Shown here piece after piece: positions 35,893 to 44,058 of a DNA stretch of 64,000 nucleotides; position 1 is the stretch's first letter, and each line of letters begins with the position of its first letter. Position numbers and translations under genes: made by a program. The DNA lies in NCBI RefSeq assembly GCF_008329605.1, contig NZ_NPKO01000008.1:124001-188000 (forward strand), given 5' to 3'. The notes beneath the pieces were generated by a model. It was not told where the DNA came from. It was given only the letters and a program-made list of their open reading frames with translations, and made no database searches. The DNA comes from Mycolicibacterium sp. P9-64. Lineage in GTDB: Bacteria; Actinomycetota; Actinomycetes; Mycobacteriales; Mycobacteriaceae.

Positions 35893-36976
35893 CGGACGTG
35901 GCGACCTCGAATCGGTCCGGAAGTGACAGCTTGAGGATCGTACGCAGCACGAGTAGGTACTGGCGTGCCAGCGAGCCGGTGGTGTACGGCAGATCATAGG
36001 CGGCACACACGGCCTGCACCCGTCGAGCGATCGACGCATACCGGTTGCTCGGCAGGTCGGGATAGAGGTGGTGTTCGATCTGATAACAGAGGTTCCCGCT
36101 CATGAACGCCATCACCGGGCCAGCGCGAAAATTGGCGCTCCCCAACATTTGTCGCAGGTACCATTCGGGCTTCGTCTCGCCCTCCAACGTGACCGGGGTG
36201 AACTTCTCCGCCCCGTCGGGGAAGTGCCCACAGCAGATCACCATGTACGTCCACAGATTGCGCGCCAGGTTGGCAACCGCATTGCCGCACAGGACGCGGC
36301 GCCAGCGCTGTCGGCCAAGCGCCGGGAACAGCAGGTAGTCCTTGCCCGCCTGCCGTGCGATCTTGCGGACGAGTGCGACGGTTTGCGCGGACTTCTGCTC
36401 CTTCGTGGCCGACCGGTCACGTGCGGCATCAAGGCCCTGCAGCGCGATACCCCATTCAAAGGTGATGGCGAGCAGCAGATGCCGCAACGGCTGCAGCAGA
36501 TTGTTGGGCTTCCAGGGCTGGTCGCGGGTGACCCGCAGGACGCCGTAGCCGAGGTCGTCGTCCACGCCGACCACATTCGTGAACACATGGTGGCGGTAGT
36601 TGTGCGAGTACCGCCACTGCGAGGACAGCCCGACCATGTCCCACTCCCAGGAAGAGGAGTGGATCTCTGGGTCGTTCATCCAATCCCATTGGCCGTGGCT
36701 GATGTTGTGGGCGATCTCCATGTTCTCGATGCACTTCGCCGTCGCGAGCGCAGCGGTCCCGAGCATCCACCCGGCCTTGCCGTGGCTACCGCCGAGCGCC
36801 AGCCGCGCCGCGGCATCGAGGCAACGCTGAAGGGCGATCGTGCGGCAGATGTACGCCCTGTCCTTGGCGCCGCGTGACTCTTCGACGTCGAGTCGGATCG
36901 CATCCAGATCACGGGCGAATGACTCGACGTCCGAGGAGCTCAGATGGGCGTACTCGGCGACGTCTGCGATTGCCAT
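35711..36976 (-). CDS. Membrane fatty-acid desaturase (DesA3-like) with out-of-frame C-terminal extension
   Basis: A 421-residue diiron desaturase. Three His clusters are visible: HNISHG (90-95), HNYRHH (125-130) and QIEHH (299-303). Family members normally end shortly after the LKLSLPDRF segment (about 348-356). Here the frame runs on for about 55 residues (from roughly residue 366) that are simply the first part of the NUDIX gene read in another frame, Arg/Gly-rich and probably without function. It is 7 bp downstream of the STAS gene. Substrate is probably an acyl-CoA or acyl lipid. Confidence 0.86.
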   Translation of the reverse strand: MAIADVAEYAHLSSSDVESFARDLDAIRLDVEESRGAKDRAYICRTIALQRCLDAAARLALGGSHGKAGWMLGTAALATAKCIENMEIAHNISHGQWDWMNDPEIHSSSWEWDMVGLSSQWRYSHNYRHHVFTNVVGVDDDLGYGVLRVTRDQPWKPNNLLQPLRHLLLAITFEWGIALQGLDAARDRSATKEQKSAQTVALVRKIARQAGKDYLLFPALGRQRWRRVLCGNAVANLARNLWTYMVICCGHFPDGAEKFTPVTLEGETKPEWYLRQMLGSANFRAGPVMAFMSGNLCYQIEHHLYPDLPSNRYASIARRVQAVCAAYDLPYTTGSLARQYLLVLRTILKLSLPDRFEVATSDDTPEATTLDCRGGHGLPAGHPHRRSGDRRRPWTRASGPKTWNDGLHAAGRQDHARRARR

Positions 36977-36983
36977 CGGTACC

Positions 36984-37424
36984 TCAGCCGGGTTCAGGTG
37001 AGGACGCGGTGAGCTTGCGCAGTGCTGCCTCTACGGTGTCGGCAAGGGGCAGCGAGTCTTGCGGGTCGCAGATCCTCAGGACGCGGGAGGCGGCAGAGCC
37101 AGGGACGATCGCCCAGCCCGTGCCGAACCGCGCGCAGTTCACCGAGATCCGGTGTAGTGCCGAGAAGCCGTCGGCACTAAAGAAATTCAGATCGCCAAGG
37201 TCAAGGACCAATCCGCGGCAGCCGTTCACGCGTCCCAGCGTGTACTCGGTCAGAGCGTCGGCGTTGGATGCGTCGATGTCGCCTTCGGCGCTGATCACGG
37301 CTACCGACGACCTCAGCACGCGACCAGTGAAACGCGCCGCGTGACCTACCCACGGCGGGGACGCAAGGCCGCTGTGCGGCAGGGCCATCGGGATGGGCAG
37401 TTCGGGCGCCGAGAGAGTGGTCAT
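36984..37424 (-). CDS. STAS-domain anti-sigma factor antagonist-like protein
   Basis: A 146-residue protein with one STAS domain (about residues 30-135). The strand-helix DLGDLNFFSADGFSALHRI holds the Ser that anti-anti-sigma factors present for phosphorylation. AEGDIDASNADALTEY is the preceding element. It probably partners an anti-sigma kinase of the SigF or SigB kind, none of which is in the window. ATG 37424 follows TTGGAG. First gene before the desaturase. Confidence 0.85.
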   Translation of the reverse strand: MTTLSAPELPIPMALPHSGLASPPWVGHAARFTGRVLRSSVAVISAEGDIDASNADALTEYTLGRVNGCRGLVLDLGDLNFFSADGFSALHRISVNCARFGTGWAIVPGSAASRVLRICDPQDSLPLADTVEAALRKLTASSPEPG

Positions 37425-37493
37425 CGGGACTCCAATCGATGGGAATGAAGAACTCGTCCTTGGCCACTGCGCCGTGGTTGGTGCCGGTTCACG

Positions 37494-37943
37494 TCAGCCA
37501 CTTCTTGGCATTGCCGGCGGGCTGTGGGGGTCGGCGGGCGTTGCCCGCCGTGTGTCGCGAGCGGGGGTGGCTTCCCCTGACGTATCGCCGTTACGCGAGT
37601 CGGGGTCAATGGTGTCGGCGCGACGGTATTCCTGGTTCAGGTCATCGCGGGCAGTGGCGGCGTCGCTGCGCCGTGCCTCGGCTTGGTGGTGCAGACCTGA
37701 CGCGTGCGCGGTCTTGGCGTCAGCCTCGGCTTGAGCGACGCGGGCCTTGGCGGCGGTCTCCTCGGCGAGCGCTTCGCGTTGGCCCACGGCGTGTGACCGT
37801 TCGGCGGCCCGGTCGCGGATGTCACCGGCTTCGACGCGTCGCCGGTCGGTGCGCTGGCGCCTGAACACGAACCCGAGTGCGCCGAGGATCAGGACCGCGG
37901 CGACCACCACGAGGACGATGGCGATGAGGGTACTCGTGGCCAT
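37494..37943 (-). CDS. Single-pass membrane protein with coiled-coil region
   Basis: A 149-residue protein: one N-terminal transmembrane helix (residues about 4-26, LIAIVLVVVAAVLILGALGF), then a charged Ala/Arg/Glu-rich coiled coil (about 32-105) and a Pro/Asp-rich tail. The start ATG 37943 is behind AAGGAG. This arrangement is common in mycobacterial stress-associated proteins of unknown role. It lies 69 bp before the STAS gene on the same strand. Confidence 0.7.
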   Translation of the reverse strand: MATSTLIAIVLVVVAAVLILGALGFVFRRQRTDRRRVEAGDIRDRAAERSHAVGQREALAEETAAKARVAQAEADAKTAHASGLHHQAEARRSDAATARDDLNQEYRRADTIDPDSRNGDTSGEATPARDTRRATPADPHSPPAMPRSG

Positions 37944-38441
37944 TTCGGCTCCTTGAATTGGATCGTGACGAACTATGGTGATGGATTATGCTGTGGCACT
38001 ACACAACTCGATGCCACGTGTAGGGGGCGACCGAAGCGTAGCCAGTGAGGTACGAGTGCAGGCCGTGTCGACGTCGATGCGCGCGGTGGGGAATTCATGG
38101 TGATCCCAGAATGCAGACGACCACCGGAAGTGTCGGGGCTCGGAGCAAACGCTCCTCGAGCTTTGCAGCGGACAGCAAAACCCATCCCGGACCAGCTGAA
38201 ATTCTCAGCTACAGCTGACGCTACACCCGTTTGACCGATCCGGATGACGACGTGGGCGTCGGATCTCCCCAGGGCCGATTCTGGCCCGCTGAGCGACCGG
38301 AATTGGCAGGCTCTGCCCTGGTAGGGGGCTTGACGGCGTCGACGGGCTGGCGCCCCTGACTAGGATGGTACAGAACCCGTGGCGAGTGCGCCGCGGGTAC
38401 GGCGCCGGACTCCGGCGGAACGGTGAGCGCAGGTATCGGCG
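37944..38441. other. Intergenic region between divergent genes (498 bp)
   Basis: No convincing gene. It contains a dyad GTGGCA (37993-37998) and TGCCAC (38012-38017) close to the membrane protein gene and a SigA-like promoter before the GAF-ANTAR gene. Short open frames here lack codon bias and ribosome-binding sites. Confidence 0.5.
38339..38366 (+). promoter_or_regulatory. Candidate housekeeping promoter of the GAF-ANTAR gene
   Basis: TCGACG (38339-38344), 16-bp spacer and a good -10 TAGGAT (38361-38366), followed by about 75 bp to the ATG at 38442. Confidence 0.4.
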
Positions 38442-39245
38442 ATGACGGAGTTCACCGACGACGTACATGGCTTGGGTGTCGGACCCTTGACGCCCGAGCA
38501 GTCCTCCGCCGACGCCGCCGACCTTCAGGCCGGCATCGGCGCCTTGGCGGGTCTGGTCGCGGGCAGCCTCGGATTGCCGGACTTGCTCGCCGAAGTCGCG
38601 GGGTTTGCGGTCCGAGCGATCCCTGGCGCAGATGGTGCCGGCGTGACGTTGTTGCGGCTCGACAGGGTTGACAACATGGTCGAAGAACTGGCGGCCAGTT
38701 CGCCGTTCGTCGCCGAGATCGACCATGTCCAGTACGTAGTCCTCAACGAGGGCCCATGCATCACTGCAGCATTGGAACGGCGGACGGTGCGGTCGGGGTC
38801 CCTCGGTGGCGAGAAGATGTGGCCGCGGTTCGGCCCGCGGGTTGGCAGGATGGGTGTGCACAGCGCGTTGTCGCTGCCCCTGCTGCTGCCAGGCCAGGTG
38901 ATCGGGGCGATCAACGTCTACGCCCACGGCAAGGATGTGTTCGACGAACACGCCGCCGAACTCGGGGAACTGTTCGCCAAGCCCGCGGCGGTAGCCGTCC
39001 ACAACGCGCAGATCCTCGCCCAGGCGCTGACGCTGACCGGTCAGTTGCAGACCGCACTGTCGACGCGGCCGGTGATCGACCAAGCGATTGGCCTGCTGCG
39101 TGGCCGCAGCGGGGGGAGCGCCGAGGCGGCATTCGCGCAATTGAGGGCAATGAGCCAAAGCGAACACCGCAAACTGGCCGAGGTCGCTCAACGCATCGTG
39201 GATGAAGCGGTTCGCCGCGCCCGCGCCCGACACAACCCGAACTGA
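38442..39245 (+). CDS. GAF-ANTAR RNA-binding regulator
   Basis: 267 residues: a GAF sensor domain (about 30-185) and a C-terminal ANTAR domain (about 195-255, RPVIDQAIGLLRGRSGGSAE and AFAQLRAMSQSEHRKLAEVA). ANTAR domains bind paired hairpins in leader RNA and prevent termination. The GAF ligand is unknown. Start ATG 38442. A second ANTAR protein follows 181 bp downstream. Confidence 0.9.
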   Translation: MTEFTDDVHGLGVGPLTPEQSSADAADLQAGIGALAGLVAGSLGLPDLLAEVAGFAVRAIPGADGAGVTLLRLDRVDNMVEELAASSPFVAEIDHVQYVVLNEGPCITAALERRTVRSGSLGGEKMWPRFGPRVGRMGVHSALSLPLLLPGQVIGAINVYAHGKDVFDEHAAELGELFAKPAAVAVHNAQILAQALTLTGQLQTALSTRPVIDQAIGLLRGRSGGSAEAAFAQLRAMSQSEHRKLAEVAQRIVDEAVRRARARHNPN

Positions 39246-39426
39246 ACCGGGACGGCGACGTCGAACTATCGCCGCACGGCGCAGGCGCGTAGGTTGGAGT
39301 GGGAAGCATTCACGGGCGGGTCCTGACCCAGCGTTCCGTATCTTCCCACCGTGCAAGGCGACTCGCCCTGCACGGCACTGGCAGGTTCGATCCGCGCTCG
39401 GGAGCGCCCAGCGGAGCACGCACCTC

Positions 39427-40020
39427 GTGACGATCAATGCGGCCTTGGCCGCCGAACTCGAAATCCTCACTGCGGCACTGGATGAACCCGGTGCCGACGT
39501 CGCGGACAGTCTGCACCAGTTGGTGCTCACCGCCGCGAGCGCGGTCGCGAGCTACCTGGGTTTGAGCGTCCTGGTGGCTCGCAGTGACCCGCCCCTTGCC
39601 TTCACCGTCCTGGCAGACGGGGTTGCGGCTGGTCACGATGTTCGCACCTCGCTGCAGGTGGTGCTGTCGCGCGATGGTGACGGACTGACGGCCGTCGTGA
39701 CCTTGTACGCGGGGTCCCCTGGAGGGTTTGTCGACCTCGCCGCCGACTTGGCATGGCTCACGACCCGCCCGCTGAGTGACTTCGTCCTCGATGAGCACCT
39801 CACCGTCCATGTCCCGTCGGACACCGAACTGCGAGCCGGGTCGATGATCAACCAAGCCATCGGTGTCCTCATCGGCCGAGGCCACACCCCCGAGCAGGCC
39901 CGCAGGCAGCTCGACACCCGGGCCGCCCGCGCAGGTACCGATAGACACGGCGCCGCTCAACTCGTCCTGGCGGCGCTCACCGCGACGGACGGCGACGACG
40001 TACCAGACCCAATTGAGTAG
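39427..40020 (+). CDS. ANTAR-domain regulator with degenerate GAF-like sensor
   Basis: A 197-residue protein. The N-terminal part (about 10-115) has GAF-like strands but is shorter and divergent; the C-terminal ANTAR domain is clear (LRAGSMINQAIGVLIGRGHT, then PEQARRQLD). GTG 39427 is chosen because upstream codons are unlike mycobacterial coding sequence and the resulting protein begins in a conserved helix. It probably works with or in parallel to the preceding GAF-ANTAR protein. Confidence 0.8.
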   Translation: MTINAALAAELEILTAALDEPGADVADSLHQLVLTAASAVASYLGLSVLVARSDPPLAFTVLADGVAAGHDVRTSLQVVLSRDGDGLTAVVTLYAGSPGGFVDLAADLAWLTTRPLSDFVLDEHLTVHVPSDTELRAGSMINQAIGVLIGRGHTPEQARRQLDTRAARAGTDRHGAAQLVLAALTATDGDDVPDPIE

Positions 40021-40064
40021 TCCTACCGATGCCGTCACCTCGTCTGTCCGGAACGGTAGTGGTC

Positions 40065-40418
40065 ATGCACGACGGATTCCCCGAGTACACCAGTCGCGAG
40101 TCACGCACGCGGCCAGCGGGACTCGGCAGGCTGTTCTGCGTGCTGTCAGTGCTTTGTTACGGGCTGGCGGGGTTGCTCGACCTCTCGATCCTCGGGAGTT
40201 CGGCGTTCGCCGCAGACTTCGATGGCGGTACCCGGAGTGCCGACGCTGGCGGCATCACGCATTTGGCGACCGCTCTGTTGGTAGCTGGTGCGGTGATGGC
40301 GGTCGCCGCGATCATCCGGGGTGGAGGTCATGCGGTGCGTGCCGTCGGCGTGCTGTTGCTGGCGGTCGCGGGAGCAACCGCGTACATCACGTTGCCACTG
40401 CTCGCGTATTACGGCTGA
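40065..40418 (+). CDS. Small membrane protein of unknown function
   Basis: About 117 residues from ATG 40065 (an in-frame start at 40029 is possible). Three hydrophobic helices are predicted (about 24-50, 68-85 and 92-112), the first preceded by a basic segment. No family is recognised. It sits between the ANTAR gene and the amidase gene on the same strand. Confidence 0.55.
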   Translation: MHDGFPEYTSRESRTRPAGLGRLFCVLSVLCYGLAGLLDLSILGSSAFAADFDGGTRSADAGGITHLATALLVAGAVMAVAAIIRGGGHAVRAVGVLLLAVAGATAYITLPLLAYYG

Positions 40419-40504
40419 CCGCTTCGCATCTCGCGAGGGGTGACGGCAAACCTGGTCCGCGTAGGCTGGGCGTGAACCCCGCCGACCCTCGAAGGAGACC
40501 GTCA

Positions 40505-41383
40505 GTGCCGCAGACCGGACGTTGGACCGGTGACCCGATCTGGCTGGCCGACGTTCTCCGCGCAGAAGGCGTCAAACTCGTCGAATACCCGGGTTGGCGG
40601 GACCGCGGTCACGGCGACTTCAAGGACATCCGCGGCGTGATGGTGCACCACACCGGGTCCGATACGGCCACTGCCGCGTCGATCGCCAACGGGCGCCCCG
40701 ACTTGGCAGGTCCGTTGGCGCAGCTGCACATCGCGCGTGACGGCACGGTCACCGTCGTCGCGGCTGGGGTCGCCTGGCACGCGGGCATCGGCATGTATCC
40801 GTGGCTGCCGACCAACATGGGCAACTGGCACATGATCGGCATCGAGTGCGCCAACAGCGGGACCAGCCCGTCCGCACCACACCGGCAAAACTGGCCCGAC
40901 GCGCAGTATTACGCGTTGGTCCGGTGCTGCGCGGCGATCAATCGCCGGCTCGCGCAGACCTCCAGCCGCACCATCGGGCACAAGGAGTACGCCGGTCGCG
41001 CGCAAGGCAAATGGGACCCCGGTGCCATCGACATGGACATCCTGCGCCGAGACATCGAGGCCCGCATCGGAGCGATCGTCGACCCGGCGCCGACGCCGAG
41101 GCCGCCCGCCCCCATCGGCGAGTACGCCGACGTCCTGCTGTTCACCGGCTCGTCCGGACCCCAGGTCGCCGAGCTGCAACGCAGGCTCAAGGAGGCCTAC
41201 GCGCTGTACGCGGGGGATCTCGTCGTCGACGGGCAGTTCGGTCCTGCCACCGAGGCTGCCGTCAAGGAATTCCAGCGACGCACTCCAGGCCTCAAGGTCG
41301 ACGGCATCGTCGGGCCCGCCACAGCCGCAGCGATGCGGCTGAAGATGGTATCCCACGAGCCCGCGTTCGCCAGCCTGGACTAG
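40505..41383 (+). CDS. N-acetylmuramoyl-L-alanine amidase with peptidoglycan-binding domain (Rv3594-like)
   Basis: A 292-residue enzyme: an amidase_2 zinc domain (about 35-175) with VMVHHTGS (His48 or His49), IGHKEY (His159) and WDPG (Asp171), then a Pro-rich linker and a PG_binding_1 domain (about 205-285, EAYALYAGDLVVDGQFGPAT and DGIVGPATAA). It would cut the stem peptide from glycan strands. GTG 40505 lies behind AAGGAGA. There is no signal peptide, as in phage lysin A and the chromosomal Rv3594-type proteins. Its PG-binding domain closely resembles that of the LysB-like protein at 11178-12200. Confidence 0.88.
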   Translation: MPQTGRWTGDPIWLADVLRAEGVKLVEYPGWRDRGHGDFKDIRGVMVHHTGSDTATAASIANGRPDLAGPLAQLHIARDGTVTVVAAGVAWHAGIGMYPWLPTNMGNWHMIGIECANSGTSPSAPHRQNWPDAQYYALVRCCAAINRRLAQTSSRTIGHKEYAGRAQGKWDPGAIDMDILRRDIEARIGAIVDPAPTPRPPAPIGEYADVLLFTGSSGPQVAELQRRLKEAYALYAGDLVVDGQFGPATEAAVKEFQRRTPGLKVDGIVGPATAAAMRLKMVSHEPAFASLD

Positions 41384-42813
41384 CGGGCCGGTCCGGAATC
41401 GGCGTGCCACGGCGGCGTTCCCGGCATCGCGACGACCGCGACCGCCGTCGCTGCGGCAACGATCAGGACGCCGACGAAGACCGCAGCAGCGCCCGATTGG
41501 ATTGCCGCCGAGCCGACTGATCGGATGTCACCTGGGCCGAAGATCGAGTTCGCGATCGCACCGAAGATGGCGACGCCGACGGCGCTGCCCAGCGAGCGGG
41601 CGAACATGTTGTTGCCCGTCACGACGCCGCGTTCGCTCCAGTCGACGCTGGTCTGCGCGGCGATCAGCGTGGGGACCGTGACCAGGCCCATGCCTGCGCC
41701 CATCACGAAGCACGCGGCCGCCACGACCGCGACGTTCGGGTGGTGTGCCGTGGCCACCAGCACCGTCGCGCCAATGGTCACCAGTGCGGCACCCAGCGCT
41801 GCGGTCCTCTTGAAACCCCAGCGCAGATACAGCTTTCCGGCCAGGGCGGCCGTCATGGGCCAGCCGATCGTCAGCGCGGCCAGCGCAAGGCCCGCGACGA
41901 TGGGCCGGACGTGCAGCGAACCCTCGAGGTAGGTGGGTACGTAGGAGGTCAGCCCCATCAACATGGCGCCGACCCCGAACGCGACGATGGTGGTCGCACA
42001 CACCAGCCGCCGGGAGAACACCCACAGGGGCATGATCGGCTCGACCGCCCGGCGTTCCACGACGACGAAGATGGCCAACAGCACGACGCCCGTCGCGAAC
42101 GCGGCGAAGCTCGGCGCAGAGTCCCATGCCCAGGACTGGCCGCCTCCGAGGACGGCCAGCACCAGCGACGTCATCGCCGTCGCGAGCAGTAGCGCGCCAA
42201 GAGAATCGACACTGCGCTCCCTTGGGGTGATGGTCTCGTGGAAGTGCCGATTGAACATCCACGCCGCCAGCAGGCACAGCGGGATGTTGATGAGGAACAC
42301 GCCACGCCAGATCCCCAGTTGGGAGAACACGCCGCCAAGCAGCGGCCCGACGACCGAGGAGACGGCCCACACGCTTGCCAGGTAGCCCTGCACCTTGGCG
42401 CGTTCGGCCACCGTGTAGATGTCCCCGACGATCGTCATCGCCGTCGGTTGGACGGCCCCGGCGCCGATGCCCTGTATCGCCCGAAAGACGATCAACGCAA
42501 GCATGTTCCACGCTGCAGCGCACAGGATGGAGCCCGCAAGGAACAGCGCGATGCCAAGGAGCAGGATCGGTTTGCGGCCGAAGACGTCGGAGAGCTTCGC
42601 GTAGATCGGCGTGGTAACCGCTTGTCCAAGAAGGTACGCGGAGAACAACCAGGGGAATTGGTGGAAGCCGCCCAGCTCACCGACGATGGACGGAATGGCA
42701 GTCGCCAGCACCGTGGAATCGATGGCGACCAGCCCGGTGCTCAGCATGACCGAGATGAGGACCGGCCCGCGCTCGGAGCGGAAGCCGACCGCCTCCGTTG
42801 CCGTTGAACTCAC
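41380..42813 (-). CDS. MFS multidrug transporter (DHA2/EmrB type)
   Basis: A 477-residue transporter with about 14 hydrophobic helices. Motif A in loop 2-3 (AKLSDVFGRKPILLLG) and the antiporter motif C-like GPLLGGVFSQL mark it as a proton-driven drug exporter. VLISVMLSTGLVAIDSTVLATA at the start matches the DHA2 group (cited in part). The stop overlaps that of the convergent amidase. It lies just downstream of the DsbA-like gene. Substrate unknown. Confidence 0.9.
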   Translation of the reverse strand: MSSTATEAVGFRSERGPVLISVMLSTGLVAIDSTVLATAIPSIVGELGGFHQFPWLFSAYLLGQAVTTPIYAKLSDVFGRKPILLLGIALFLAGSILCAAAWNMLALIVFRAIQGIGAGAVQPTAMTIVGDIYTVAERAKVQGYLASVWAVSSVVGPLLGGVFSQLGIWRGVFLINIPLCLLAAWMFNRHFHETITPRERSVDSLGALLLATAMTSLVLAVLGGGQSWAWDSAPSFAAFATGVVLLAIFVVVERRAVEPIMPLWVFSRRLVCATTIVAFGVGAMLMGLTSYVPTYLEGSLHVRPIVAGLALAALTIGWPMTAALAGKLYLRWGFKRTAALGAALVTIGATVLVATAHHPNVAVVAAACFVMGAGMGLVTVPTLIAAQTSVDWSERGVVTGNNMFARSLGSAVGVAIFGAIANSIFGPGDIRSVGSAAIQSGAAAVFVGVLIVAAATAVAVVAMPGTPPWHADSGPAR

Positions 42814-42816
42814 GGG

Positions 42817-43512
42817 CTACGAGCCCGATGTGGGGGCGTCGATGCCGGGCAGGTGTACGAGCTGTTCGATGCTGGCTATCAGCGCCTCGGGTGTCGACAG
42901 TTCGTAGTCCTGGCCGTTGATGCGCACCGTGGGAGTGTGCTCGACATTGGTCGCGTCGGCCATGCCCGCCACCATGCCGGTGTAGGTGCCGGCATTGATG
43001 CAGTCGGCCGCGGCGTCGCCGGCGCCGGCCTGGCGTGCCAGGCCGGTCAGTGCGGCGTTGTCGGGGAAGCTTGCCGAGCTCTCTGCGGGCTGGTGCGCGT
43101 ACAGCGCGGCTTTGAAGCGCCGGAACGTGTCGACGGACTCGTCGGCCACGCAGTAGGCGGCGGCGCCCGCGCGTGACGAGTAGTCGCGGTTCGGCCGGTC
43201 GAGGATGGCGACCATGTAGTAGTCGGCCGCGACGGCGCCGCTGTCGATGAGCTTGTCGACGGTCGCGCCGAAGGTGTGCTCGAACTTCCGGCAGAACGGG
43301 CACAACGAGTCCTCGTACATCGACAACACCACCGTGGGCTGGCCGTCTGGGTCGGTGACCAGATTGCCCGACGTCACCCGGATCGCCTTGGCGTCGGAAG
43401 CCCTGGCCGTGGGGTTGGGCGACGTCATCAACGCGGCCGTGACCGCCGTCGCCAGAACCACCGCGGTCGCGGCGACTCGGGCCAGCTGGCGCAATCGTTT
43501 GGGGTTGGGCAC
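42817..43512 (-). CDS. Secreted DsbA-like thiol-disulfide oxidoreductase
   Basis: A 231-residue protein with an N-terminal signal or anchor (LARVAATAVVLATAVTAALM). It has a DsbA-type thioredoxin fold with the CPFC active site (YEDSLCPFCRKFEH) and the typical TPTVRINGQ cis-Pro region. Two further cysteines (YCVADE and DCINAG) may form a structural disulfide, as in mycobacterial DsbA-like proteins. GTG 43512 start. It probably catalyses disulfide formation in exported proteins. Confidence 0.88.
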   Translation of the reverse strand: MPNPKRLRQLARVAATAVVLATAVTAALMTSPNPTARASDAKAIRVTSGNLVTDPDGQPTVVLSMYEDSLCPFCRKFEHTFGATVDKLIDSGAVAADYYMVAILDRPNRDYSSRAGAAAYCVADESVDTFRRFKAALYAHQPAESSASFPDNAALTGLARQAGAGDAAADCINAGTYTGMVAGMADATNVEHTPTVRINGQDYELSTPEALIASIEQLVHLPGIDAPTSGS

Positions 43513-43615
43513 GCAATGCAGCCTATCGCGATTACCTGCGAGGGAATCGACGGGACCACTCGGTGGCATCCACACTCGTCTCAAGTAAACCGATTGTCAC
43601 GAAAGGGATTCCGTC

Positions 43616-43969
43616 ATGACCGACATGATCACCAACTACCTGGCCTGCTGGAACGAGACCGACGCCGACGCTCGCCGCGCACTGCTGAACAAGCATTGGA
43701 GCCCAGCCGCGACGTACGTCGACCCCCTGGTCGAGGTTGCTGGGCTCGACGACCTGAGCGCTGCGATCGGCGGGGTGCAGCAGCAGTTCCCCGAGTTCGT
43801 CTTCACGCCGGTTGGCGACGTCGACGCCCACCACGACGTAGCGCGCTTTCAGTGGGGTCTTGGCCCAGCCAACGCCGAACCCGTGATCGTCGGGTTCGAC
43901 GTCGTCGTCACCGACGCGGACGGACGGTTCCAGCACGTCCTCGGGTTCCTGGATCGCGTTCCCGGCTGA
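43616..43969 (+). CDS. SnoaL/NTF2-like protein
   Basis: 117 residues with a cone-like alpha+beta SnoaL fold: the N-terminal helices contain YLACWNETDADARRALLNKH, then YVDPLVEVAGLDDL and RFQWGLG, VVVTDADGRFQHVLGFLD. Such proteins are cyclases, isomerases or structural scaffolds; activity cannot be assigned. ATG 43616 is preceded by GAAAGGGA. It lies 90 bp upstream of the cupin-methyltransferase operon and could be its neighbour in function. Confidence 0.85.
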   Translation: MTDMITNYLACWNETDADARRALLNKHWSPAATYVDPLVEVAGLDDLSAAIGGVQQQFPEFVFTPVGDVDAHHDVARFQWGLGPANAEPVIVGFDVVVTDADGRFQHVLGFLDRVPG

Positions 43970-44019
43970 TCGACCGGGGCGGGCCGCCGACCGGGGCGAG
44001 GAGGCGTTCCAAGAATCCA

Positions 44020-44034
44020 TTGAGAATTCCTCAA
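44020..44034. promoter_or_regulatory. Dyad TTGAG-N5-CTCAA before the cupin-methyltransferase gene
   Basis: TTGAG (44020-44024), AATTC, CTCAA (44030-44034), 24 bp before the start codon. A plausible operator for the two-gene unit downstream; no local regulator is seen. Confidence 0.4.
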
Positions 44035-44058
44035 GGTGCTCGCCACAGACTGTGGGTC

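Noticed and set aside
37973..38185. Short minus-strand open frame in the intergenic region
   Set aside because: No family, no ribosome-binding site and no codon bias.
43276..44058. N-terminal extension of the cupin fusion into upstream codons
   Set aside because: The upstream frame reads across the SnoaL gene in another frame with Arg-rich, non-coding character; ATG 44059 begins the conserved region.
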